A DNA stretch of 6,146 nt from an uncultured Eubacteriales bacterium (GTDB lineage Bacteria > Bacillota > Clostridia > Oscillospirales > Butyricicoccaceae). The stretch is taken from assembly GCA_910585875.1 (NCBI GenBank), contig CAJUIK010000094.1, forward strand, positions 1 to 6,146, in the 5' to 3' direction. The translations under genes were made by a program, and so were the position numbers. The notes under the pieces are model-generated. The model was given only the letters and a program-made list of their open reading frames with translations, was not told where the DNA came from and ran no database searches. Shown here one piece after another: positions 1 through 4,920 of this stretch; the stretch's first letter is position 1, and the number at the start of each line of letters is the position of its first letter.

Positions 1-553
1 GGTTGAACCCGCAGAGAGAGGAAGCCATGCCCACGGCGATGCCCAGGTTGGCGCTGACCAGGATATTGGGAAACCGGGTGGGCAGCAGCATGGGCTCTTT
101 CAGGCTGCCGTCGTAGTTGTCCATAAAATCCACGGCGTCGCAGTCGATATCCGCAAAGAGTTCGCTGCAAAAGGAATCCAGCTTGACCTCCGTATACCGA
201 GAGGCGGCGTAAGCCATATCCCGGGAATAGACTTTGCCGAAATTGCCCTTGCTGTCGATAAAAGGAGTCAGCAGCGATTCATTGCCCCGGGAAAGGCGGA
301 CCATGGTTTCGTAAATCGCCCCGTCGCCATGGGGGTTGAGCTTCATCGTCTGCCCCACAACGTTGGCGGATTTGGTTCTGTTTCCGGTTAAAAGCCCCAT
401 TTTATACATAGTGTATAAAAGTTTTCGATGCGAGGGCTTGAATCCGTCGATCTCTGGGATGGCCCGAGAGACGATGACGCTCATGGCGTAGGGCATATAA
501 TTTTCTTTCAGCACCTGAGTGATGGGCTGGGGAATAAATCGGTCTTGTGCCAA
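1..553 (-). CDS. parC: Type IIA topoisomerase A subunit (ParC/GyrA-like), N-terminal 184 residues, partial
   Basis: This is the DNA-cleavage subunit that pairs with the B subunit just upstream to pass one duplex through a transient double-strand break. The window holds the first 184 codons, covering most of the winged-helix (CAP-like) and start of the tower region; the rest lies beyond base 1. Visible landmarks are YAMSVIVSRAIPEIDG (22-37), KPSHRKLLY (39-47), NPHGDGAIYETMVRL (73-87), the active-site Tyr120 in SRYTE, and DFMDNYDG. No ATG fits before the conserved YAMS block. A TTG at 551-553 lies 8 bases after AAAGGAGG and leaves a 22-base gap to the B-subunit stop, so I chose it. Motifs such as MYKMGLL and KVYSRDMAYAASRYTE point to a clostridial paralogue clade rather than housekeeping GyrA. 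The parC symbol therefore marks family and operon position and does not prove a decatenase role. The quinolone-contact serine is replaced by Gly78. Confidence 0.9.
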   Translation of the reverse strand, partial: MAQDRFIPQPITQVLKENYMPYAMSVIVSRAIPEIDGFKPSHRKLLYTMYKMGLLTGNRTKSANVVGQTMKLNPHGDGAIYETMVRLSRGNESLLTPFIDSKGNFGKVYSRDMAYAASRYTEVKLDSFCSELFADIDCDAVDFMDNYDGSLKEPMLLPTRFPNILVSANLGIAVGMASSLCGFN

Positions 554-561
554 AATCGGCG

Positions 562-569
562 CCTCCTTT
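562..569 (-). promoter_or_regulatory. Ribosome binding site that fixes the TTG start of the A subunit
   Basis: AAAGGAGG on the minus strand sits in the 22-base gap between the B-subunit stop and the A-subunit gene. It is 8 bases before the TTG at 551-553. It supports the non-ATG start, because the nearest in-frame ATGs lie inside the conserved family block. Confidence 0.8.
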
Positions 570-575
570 CGTCGC

Positions 576-2600
576 TCAGCTTACTTCCGTCATATCCAGA
601 TATTCGCTGCCGTGCAGGGCGATATACTCCTTGCGGCCTTGGAGATTATCCCCCTGGAGCAGGTCGAACATCAGGCTGGTGGCCTGGGCCTCCTCGGGCA
701 TCACCCGAATCAGCCGGCGGGTTTCCGGGTTCATGGTGGTCTGCCACATCATCTCCGGCTCGTTTTCGCCCAAGCCCTTGGAGCGCTGAATGGAGCATTT
801 GCCTCCCAGCTTTTTGACGATCTCGTCCCGCTCCCTGTCGGTGTAGGCGAAGTAGGTTTTTTCCGCCCCCCGCTTGCCCTTGGCCTTGGCTGTGATTTCA
901 TAGAGCGGGGTCTCGGCGATATACACATACCCCTGCTCGATCAGTTGGGGGGTCAGCCGGTAGAGCATCGTCAGCAGCAGCGTGCGGATCTGAAAGCCGT
1001 CCACATCGCCGTCGGTGCAGATGACCACCTTGTTCCAGCGCAGCGCGGCCAGATCAAAGGAGGAAAGCTCTTTGTTGCGGGAAGGGGCCTCCACGCCGCA
1101 GCCCAGCACCTTGATGAGATCGGTAATGACGTCGCTTTTGAGAATCCGGTTGTAATCCGCCTTCAGGCAGTTGAGAATTTTGCCCCGGATGGGCATAATG
1201 GCCTGAAACTCCGGGTCCCTCCCCTGCTTGCAGGAGCCCAGGGCGGAATCGCCCTCCACGATATAGACCTCCCGCTTTTCCAAATCCTTGCTCCGGCAAT
1301 CCACGAATTTCTGCACCCGGTTGGTGACGTCCATGCCGCCGGCCAGCTTTTTCTTGATATTCAGCCGGGTCTTTTCCGCCTGTTCCCGGCTGCGCTTGTT
1401 CACCAGCACCTGGTCGGCGATTTTGTCCGCTTCCTGCCGGTTTTCGATGAAATAAATCTCCAGGGTGGAGCGCAAAAACTCCGTCATCATCTCCTGGATG
1501 AATTTATTGTTGATGGCCTTTTTGGTCTGGTTTTCATAAGAGGTATAGGTGGAAAAGCCGTTGGTCACCAGAATCAGGCTGTCGGCGATGTCCGCAAAGG
1601 TCACCTTGCTCTCATTTTTCTGATATTTGTTCGTCTGCTTCAGGTAGGCGTCCAGCGCGGAAACAAAGGCGGAGCGGGCCGCTTTGTCCGGCGCGCCGCC
1701 GTGTTCCAGCCAGGAGGAGTTGTGGTAATATTCCAACAAAGACCCCTGGTTGGAAAAACAGAACGCCGCTTCCACCTTGACTTTGTATTCCGGCTTATCC
1801 GCCCGGTCTCGGCCCCGTTTTTCCGTTTTGGCGTGGCGGGGGGCCGTCAGCCCGTTGTCCCCGGCCAGCTGGGCCACATAATCCGCAATGCCGTTTTCAT
1901 AGACAAACAGCCGCTCCTCAAATTTGCCCGGCTCAGTTTCCTCTTTGAAATAAAACCGGAGGCCGGCGTTGACCACCGCCTGCTTGCGCAGCGCCTGCTC
2001 AAAATACTCTCTGGGGATTTTGGTATCGGTAAAGACCTCCAGATCCAGCTTGAAGCGGTGGATCGTCCCCGTCTGCTTGGCAGAGCAGGGCTCCTTCAGC
2101 AGCTTTTCCGGGCTGTCCGTCACATTTTCCCCCTTACGGAAATGGAGGGTATACTGCCAGCCGTCTCGCCGGGAAACCACGTCCATGTATTCCGAAGAAT
2201 ATTGAGTGGCGCAGGCGCCCAGTCCGTTGAGACCCAGGGAATATTCGTAGTTCTCGCCGGCGTTGTTGTCGTATTTGCCGCCGGCATAAAGCTCGCAGTA
2301 AATCAGTTCCCAGTTATACCGGCCCTCCCGTTGGTTGAAATCCACCGGCACCCCCCGGCCGAAATCCTGGACTTCGATCGAGCCGTCCAGAAAATGCGTC
2401 ACTTCAATGCGGTCGCCAAAGCCCTCCCGGGCCTCGTCGATGGAGTTGGATAAAATCTCAAAAAAGGCGTGTTCGCAGCCCTCCAGGCCGTCGGAGCCAA
2501 AGATCACTCCCGGGCGCTTGCGCACCCGCTCCGCCCCCTTCAGCGCCGAAATGCTCTGATTCCCGTATTCTTCTTTATCGATTTGTTTGTTATTGGCCAT
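576..2600 (-). CDS. parE: Type IIA topoisomerase B subunit (ParE/GyrB-like ATPase)
   Basis: This 674-aa ATPase subunit drives strand passage by the A2B2 enzyme. The GHKL ATPase domain shows the catalytic Glu48 and Mg-binding Asn52 in EILSNSIDEA, the D79-F-G-R-G83 loop, AGGKYDNN (106-113) and the glycine-rich GLNGLGA (123-129). The transducer domain carries the ATP-contacting QTK (358-360). The Toprim domain has VEGDSA (448-453), IRGKILN (471-477), the acidic metal site TDGDVDG (529-535) and KGLGE (608-612). Length is close to the 630-650 of classic ParE/GyrB. Two changes from the classic motifs stand out: DNGRG is DFGRG and GLHGVG is GLNGLG. Together with the short Toprim, these match a third, clostridial GyrB/ParE-like clade. 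The ATG has only a weak purine stretch (GAGAG) before it. It is the second gene of the operon, 61 bases after the small gene and 22 bases before the A subunit. Whether it acts as gyrase or topoisomerase IV cannot be read from sequence. Confidence 0.93.
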   Translation of the reverse strand: MANNKQIDKEEYGNQSISALKGAERVRKRPGVIFGSDGLEGCEHAFFEILSNSIDEAREGFGDRIEVTHFLDGSIEVQDFGRGVPVDFNQREGRYNWELIYCELYAGGKYDNNAGENYEYSLGLNGLGACATQYSSEYMDVVSRRDGWQYTLHFRKGENVTDSPEKLLKEPCSAKQTGTIHRFKLDLEVFTDTKIPREYFEQALRKQAVVNAGLRFYFKEETEPGKFEERLFVYENGIADYVAQLAGDNGLTAPRHAKTEKRGRDRADKPEYKVKVEAAFCFSNQGSLLEYYHNSSWLEHGGAPDKAARSAFVSALDAYLKQTNKYQKNESKVTFADIADSLILVTNGFSTYTSYENQTKKAINNKFIQEMMTEFLRSTLEIYFIENRQEADKIADQVLVNKRSREQAEKTRLNIKKKLAGGMDVTNRVQKFVDCRSKDLEKREVYIVEGDSALGSCKQGRDPEFQAIMPIRGKILNCLKADYNRILKSDVITDLIKVLGCGVEAPSRNKELSSFDLAALRWNKVVICTDGDVDGFQIRTLLLTMLYRLTPQLIEQGYVYIAETPLYEITAKAKGKRGAEKTYFAYTDRERDEIVKKLGGKCSIQRSKGLGENEPEMMWQTTMNPETRRLIRVMPEEAQATSLMFDLLQGDNLQGRKEYIALHGSEYLDMTEVS

Positions 2601-2661
2601 ATCTTACTCTCTTTTCAAAAAATCAAAAAAGCCCTGCTTTTCCTTGGGTTGGCTATGCTTG

Positions 2662-2886
2662 CTATTGTATGCCGTCCGCGATGCGGTCGATTTTATCCCG
2701 CAACCGATCCAGAGCCCCTTGGAGCTGGGCCCGATCCAAAGCAACGTCGCTGGCGGAAAGGCCGGCCAGCAGAAGCATCTGCCGCAGCAGCCGGTCGATC
2801 TGTTCCAGCGCCTGGTCGATGGATTCCAGCTTGCCTAACCCTTCCCCCTCGCCGTCCTCCGGCTCCGCTTGCTTGAATTCCTGCAA
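2662..2886 (-). CDS. Unrecognised 74-aa helical protein, first gene of the topoisomerase operon
   Basis: I do not recognise this family. The 74 residues start with an acidic, glycine-rich tail (EPEDGEGEGLG, 8-18). Two likely amphipathic helices follow (about 19-41 and 48-72), separated by the turn GLSAS, which suggests a small helical hairpin or coiled-coil protein. There is no signal peptide, membrane span or cysteine. The frame extends upstream to a TTG at 2931, but that codon has no ribosome binding site. The TTG at 2884-2886 lies 8 bases after AAAGGGAGG, so I chose it. The gene is the first one downstream of a near-consensus promoter and 61 bases before the B subunit, so co-transcription is likely. 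A link to topoisomerase function is only inferred from position. The pattern of hydrophobic residues, strong ribosome site and placement argue for a real gene. The small subunit of exonuclease VII was considered, but its sequence does not fit. Confidence 0.68.
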   Translation of the reverse strand: MQEFKQAEPEDGEGEGLGKLESIDQALEQIDRLLRQMLLLAGLSASDVALDRAQLQGALDRLRDKIDRIADGIQ

Positions 2887-2894
2887 AATCGCCG

Positions 2895-2903
2895 CCTCCC
2901 TTT
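2895..2903 (-). promoter_or_regulatory. Ribosome binding site that fixes the TTG start of the 74-aa gene
   Basis: AAAGGGAGG on the minus strand lies 8 bases before the TTG at 2884-2886. The site, spacer and start codon nearly repeat those of the A-subunit gene (551-569). This favours the shorter 74-aa reading over an upstream TTG with no such site. Confidence 0.7.
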
Positions 2904-2997
2904 CCGCCTGAAATCCTCTGCCGCCGCCCAAAGAGCGCCTGGCATAAGCCTCCGCCCGATTGGCATAGCATAATAGAAAAGCGGACGGCCGCCTACT

Positions 2998-3026
2998 ATC
3001 ATAATCAAATTCTTCCGCCCTGTCAA
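2998..3026 (-). promoter_or_regulatory. Sigma-A promoter of the small gene-parE-parC operon
   Basis: On the minus strand a perfect -35 TTGACA (3021-3026) is followed after exactly 17 bases by TATGAT (2998-3003), one base off the -10 consensus. Transcription would start near 2990-2992, giving a leader of about 105 bases before the TTG of the 74-aa gene. No other minus-strand promoter of this quality lies closer to the operon. Confidence 0.8.
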
Positions 3027-3126
3027 ATGGATCGAAGAAAACGGCCGCCGGCTCTAAAGAACGCTGTGGCGAAGCCGCTCTCCGGCGCCCGTGCCCGCCG
3101 CGTCTCCAAAAGCGCTTTCCCCTGGA

Positions 3127-3187
3127 ATATCGTCGCCCGCCAGGCCGGCGATATCATAGAAAGATATTTGGCGCTATGTATCTTTCT
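3127..3187 (+). ncRNA. Candidate paired stem-loops of a structured RNA or long leader
   Basis: Two stem-loops lie three bases apart. The first pairs 3127-3135 with 3146-3154 (nine pairs, one of them T-G). The second pairs 3158-3166 with 3179-3187 (nine perfect pairs, AGAAAGATA with TATCTTTCT, 12-base loop). Loop bases 3138-3143 can also pair with loop bases 3168-3173 (five Watson-Crick pairs and one G-U), a possible kissing contact. Both non-Watson-Crick pairs are G-U only if the plus strand is transcribed, so that strand is favoured. No T-run follows, so this is not an ordinary terminator. This is a structural reading by eye with no family match. Confidence 0.3.
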
Positions 3188-3394
3188 CCCAGAAGAAAAA
3201 GATTTCTCCAACCGCCGTTCCGGCCGGGCGCTCCTCCCCGATCTTCCGCCTGCGGGTTTGTTCCGCCGTTTTCAGGCTTTTGCATGGGCGCCCAAACGCA
3301 AACTGCTTTGCGCGAACCAGGCCGCCCCGTTCCATTGTATTAGGCCGCCGCCCTTTCCGCTTTCTATTTTGTATGGAAATAGACCCCCCGCCTG

Positions 3395-3467
3395 ATTCCG
3401 GCCTTTTTGCATAATCCCCGCCGGAATGGAAAAAATATGTCCATTCCAAAGGAAAAGGAGCCCTTTT
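3395..3467 (+). promoter_or_regulatory. Overlapping hairpins ahead of the DUF2508 gene, possible translational switch
   Basis: Three hairpins lie in a row before the start codon. ATTCCGGC (3395-3402) pairs with GCCGGAAT (3420-3427), eight perfect pairs. GGAATGG (3423-3429) pairs with CCATTCC (3441-3447), seven perfect pairs. These two share bases 3423-3427, so they exclude each other. A third, AAAAGG (3453-3458) with CCTTTT (3462-3467), has a three-base loop and buries part of the ribosome binding site. The arrangement resembles a switch, but no ligand-binding core is recognised. Confidence 0.3.
3453..3460 (+). promoter_or_regulatory. Ribosome binding site of the DUF2508 gene, partly inside a hairpin
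   Basis: AAAAGGAG lies 8 bases before the ATG at 3469, which fixes that start. The same bases can pair with the T-rich run directly before the ATG, so access to the site may depend on leader folding. Confidence 0.7.
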
Positions 3468-3468
3468 T

Positions 3469-3732
3469 ATGAACGTGATTTTTTTCCCATTCCATAAAAG
3501 GCGCAAGCCCTCTCCCGCCCAGCTGCGCCAACGCCAGCAGCTGGAGGAGCTGCGGGAGGTCAAACGCCGGCTGGACGCGGCCCGCTGCTTTTTCCAGGCG
3601 GTCAGCGACCACGACCTGGTGGCGGCTTCAGTCTATGAAATCAACGCCCTCCAGGCGCAGTATTCCTATCTGCTGCACCAAGCCAAGCTCAGCAACCTGC
3701 GCTGCGACAGCGTCCCCCTGGCCTCCTTCTGA
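3469..3732 (+). CDS. DUF2508/YaaL-like small protein
   Basis: An 87-aa protein with a short hydrophobic then basic N-terminus (MNVIFFPFHKRRK) and a long charged helix (about 17-44). It then has the segment FFQAVSDHDLVAASVYEINALQ (41-62) and YSYLLHQAK (65-73). This order (a helix, then a D-x-D-L motif, then VYE-x-x-A-L-x-x-x-Y-x-Y-L-L) matches what I recall of the DUF2508 family, whose Bacillus member is YaaL. The molecular role of the family is unknown. In Bacillus it lies near recR and bofA, but here it stands alone between convergent ttcA and the divergent topoisomerase operon. The ATG has a good ribosome binding site 8 bases upstream and the gene ends 9 bases before its own terminator. Length is typical for the family. 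The leader is unusually rich in hairpins. Confidence 0.8.
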   Translation: MNVIFFPFHKRRKPSPAQLRQRQQLEELREVKRRLDAARCFFQAVSDHDLVAASVYEINALQAQYSYLLHQAKLSNLRCDSVPLASF

Positions 3733-3741
3733 CGCCGGCCT

Positions 3742-3778
3742 ACGCCCAAAAGGTTTTTCAGCCTTTTGGGCGTTTTTT
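3742..3778 (+). terminator. Intrinsic terminator of the DUF2508 gene
   Basis: CGCCCAAAAGG (3743-3753) pairs perfectly with CCTTTTGGGCG (3762-3772) around an eight-base loop, extended by A3742-T3773. A run of six T follows (3773-3778). It begins 9 bases after the stop codon. The minus-strand reading lacks a T-run, so it would not serve as a typical terminator for ttcA. Confidence 0.92.
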
Positions 3779-3819
3779 CCCCCTCCTGATGGGAAAAGGG
3801 CCCGCCCCAGGCGAAAGCG

Positions 3820-4560
3820 TCAATCCCGCCCCTGGCCGCCGGTGCCGCCCGGCCGCTCCCAGCCCGCCAGCGGATACCGCTGGACGGCGCCCACGACGCG
3901 GCCCCGCAGGCCCGGATTATTTTGTTCCAAGCGGGCCAGCAGGGCCTTGATTTCCTCCCGCTTGGTGTTTTTATCCGCCGGGCAGGCGTTCTCCGTCACA
4001 GGCAGCCCCTGCCGCCGGGCAAACCGGGCGATATCCCGCTCAGGGATATAGAGCATGGGGCGGATACAGTTCACGTCCTTGCGGCTCAGGTAGGTGACAG
4101 GGGCGAAACAGTTGAACCGGCCTTCATAAAAGAGGGACAGCAAGACGGTTTCGGCCACGTCGTCAAAATGATGGCCCAAAGCCACAATCCGGCAGCCCAG
4201 GGCCAGAGCGGCGTCGTTCAAGGCGCCCCGCCGCATTTTGGCGCACAAGGCGCAGGGGTTGCTCTCCTGGCGGATATCGAAAATCACCTGCTTCATCTGG
4301 GTGCGCTTCAGCGTCCAAGGCACTTGAATCTGCCGGCAAAACTCCTCCAGAGGGCCGAAATCCATGCCTTCAAACCCCATGTCCAAGGTGATCGCCTGAA
4401 GCTCGAAGCCCCCCGGATAAAACCGGCGCAGCTGGGCCAGCAGGTAAAGCAGCGTCATGGAATCTTTGCCGCCGGAAACCCCCGCCGCTACCTTGGCCCC
4501 CGGCGGAATCATCTGATAATCCTGTATACAGCGCCTGGTCAGCGCCAGCAATTCTTTCAT
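3820..4560 (-). CDS. ttcA: TtcA-family tRNA 2-thiolation PP-loop ATPase
   Basis: A 246-aa member of the PP-loop ATP-pyrophosphatase group that activates a tRNA cytosine by adenylation so that sulfur can replace oxygen (2-thiocytidine at position 32 in the characterised E. coli enzyme). The P-loop is SGGKDS (29-34). A CxxC pair (Cys103, Cys106) lies in NPCALCAKMRRG, GHHFDD is at 129-134, and a third cysteine (Cys193) is near the C-terminal third. These three match the cysteines that hold the [4Fe-4S] cluster in E. coli TtcA, and the CxxC-RRG context separates it from TilS. The protein is shorter than the roughly 310-aa E. coli enzyme. The ATG at 4560 is the only in-frame start after an upstream stop. 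Its ribosome site (AGGG, about 11 bases away) is weak. It is transcribed alone, divergent from rplM. Whether the substrate in this organism is C32 is not proven. Confidence 0.85.
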   Translation of the reverse strand: MKELLALTRRCIQDYQMIPPGAKVAAGVSGGKDSMTLLYLLAQLRRFYPGGFELQAITLDMGFEGMDFGPLEEFCRQIQVPWTLKRTQMKQVIFDIRQESNPCALCAKMRRGALNDAALALGCRIVALGHHFDDVAETVLLSLFYEGRFNCFAPVTYLSRKDVNCIRPMLYIPERDIARFARRQGLPVTENACPADKNTKREEIKALLARLEQNNPGLRGRVVGAVQRYPLAGWERPGGTGGQGRD

Positions 4561-4571
4561 ATCGGCATTTT

Positions 4572-4606
4572 CCCTAAAAAATCAAAAACTTTTCAGGGCC
4601 TCCTTC
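4572..4606 (-). promoter_or_regulatory. Leader hairpin and orphan Shine-Dalgarno upstream of ttcA
   Basis: In the minus-strand transcript a strong GAAGGAGG (4599-4606) lies about 40 bases before the ttcA start, with only a three-codon TTG frame after it. Directly next to it, CCCTGAAAA (4590-4598) can pair with TTTTTAGGG (4572-4580), nine pairs including one G-T. This hairpin covers the only Shine-Dalgarno-like bases near the real ATG. It may modulate ttcA translation. The evidence is pairing by eye only. Confidence 0.3.
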
Positions 4607-4664
4607 CCTTCAATTCAATAGATTGATCGCGGGCGGCGGAAGCCCCGGCCCGTCTTATTTTCTT

Positions 4665-4694
4665 ATTGTACCGGAAAAGAGGGGCAAATAGCAA
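4665..4694 (-). promoter_or_regulatory. Probable promoter of ttcA
   Basis: On the minus strand TTGCTA (4689-4694) and TACAAT (4665-4670) are separated by 18 bases. The -10 is one base off consensus and the -35 two off. Transcription would begin near 4658, giving a leader of about 98 bases. The -35 abuts the AAACAAAATTTTGTTT palindrome. Confidence 0.5.
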
Positions 4695-4708
4695 ACAAAA
4701 TTTTGTTT
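4693..4708. repeat. 16-bp perfect palindrome AAACAAAATTTTGTTT
   Basis: A loopless palindrome centred at 4700/4701 that overlaps the first bases of the probable ttcA -35. It could be an operator or a bend site. Because A/T-rich palindromes also arise by chance, function is only suggested by position. Confidence 0.4.
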
Positions 4709-4771
4709 TTTTGAGCGCAACGTGTTCAAAATCTGCCGAAAAATTTTGAATTGCATATTGAGTATTTAGCA

Positions 4772-4787
4772 GATATCTCAAGATATC
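4772..4787. repeat. Dyad GATATCT-CA-AGATATC
   Basis: Two perfect seven-base arms separated by two bases, about 55 bases upstream of the rplM -35. The size and symmetry fit a dimeric regulator site, but I cannot name a regulator. It has too short a centre to be a good RNA hairpin. Confidence 0.4.
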
Positions 4788-4840
4788 AGGCGAAAACAAG
4801 AGCAATCAAATGAACAAATCGAATTTTTGAAAAATAACGG

Positions 4841-4869
4841 TTGACAGGGCTTTTGGCCTGTGGTATAAC
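4841..4869 (+). promoter_or_regulatory. Promoter of the rplM-rpsI operon
   Basis: A perfect -35 TTGACA (4841-4846), a 17-base spacer and TATAAC (4864-4869) form a strong sigma-A promoter, with A/T runs just upstream. The start would fall near 4876, leaving about 45 bases before the rplM ATG. That leader shows no evident hairpin. Confidence 0.85.
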
Positions 4870-4920
4870 TAAAACGGTCAAAAAACAAAACATTTCTATT
4901 CGATAAACGGAGGATTCAAG

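Larger units (their letters stand above)
3027..3468. other. Gene-free 442-base region rich in inverted repeats
   Basis: No reading frame here has both a ribosome binding site and a recognisable protein. The frame at 3027-3395 is rich in Arg, Pro and Ala and looks like GC-driven noise. The stretch instead holds a series of short perfect inverted repeats: 3127-3154, 3158-3187, 3297-3312, 3363-3383, 3395-3427 and 3423-3447. I found no convincing plus-strand promoter for the downstream gene and no match to 6S, SRP, tmRNA or RNase P RNA signatures that I know. Confidence 0.6.
4561..4920. other. AT-rich divergent intergenic region between ttcA and rplM
   Basis: This 360-base gap holds the promoters of the two flanking genes, the ttcA leader and several short dyads (4693-4708, 4713-4731, 4772-4787). 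Base composition is much more AT-rich than in the genes, including A/T runs just upstream of the rplM -35 that could act as an UP element. The only minus-strand frame of note (4593-4805) has no ribosome site or recognisable product. Confidence 0.6.

Noticed and set aside
519..2453. Very long plus-strand frame (644 codons) opposite the topoisomerase B gene
   Set aside because: The minus-strand protein has every type IIA topoisomerase motif in order. The plus frame has no ribosome site or known domain and is the usual stop-poor shadow of a GC-rich gene.
2693..3026. Two minus-strand frames with ATG starts overlapping the 74-aa gene
   Set aside because: They are Gly/Arg-rich with no helical pattern. 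The overlapping frame with the AAAGGGAGG-TTG start gives a regular amphipathic protein and fits the operon better.
3027..3395. Plus-strand frame of 122 codons in the gene-free region
   Set aside because: It has no ribosome binding site, is dominated by Arg, Pro and Ala, and crosses several perfect inverted repeats. I see no family likeness.
3300..3440. Plus-strand promoter for the DUF2508 gene
   Set aside because: Several -10-like hexamers occur (for example CATAAT at 3410-3415), but none has a credible -35 at 16-18 bases, so I did not call one.
3773..3797. Possible terminator for ttcA on the minus strand (TTTTCCC with GGGAAAA)
   Set aside because: The stem is seven pairs with a nine-base loop, and the minus-strand 3' side is followed by A-rich rather than T-rich sequence, so it does not look like an intrinsic terminator.
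3922..4626. Plus-strand frame of 234 codons opposite ttcA
   Set aside because: The minus-strand frame has the P-loop, CxxC and GHHFDD motifs. The plus frame has no motif or ribosome site and is a shadow.
4593..4805. Minus-strand 70-codon frame between ttcA and rplM
   Set aside because: It overlaps the ttcA promoter and dyads, has no ribosome site before its start and no family likeness.
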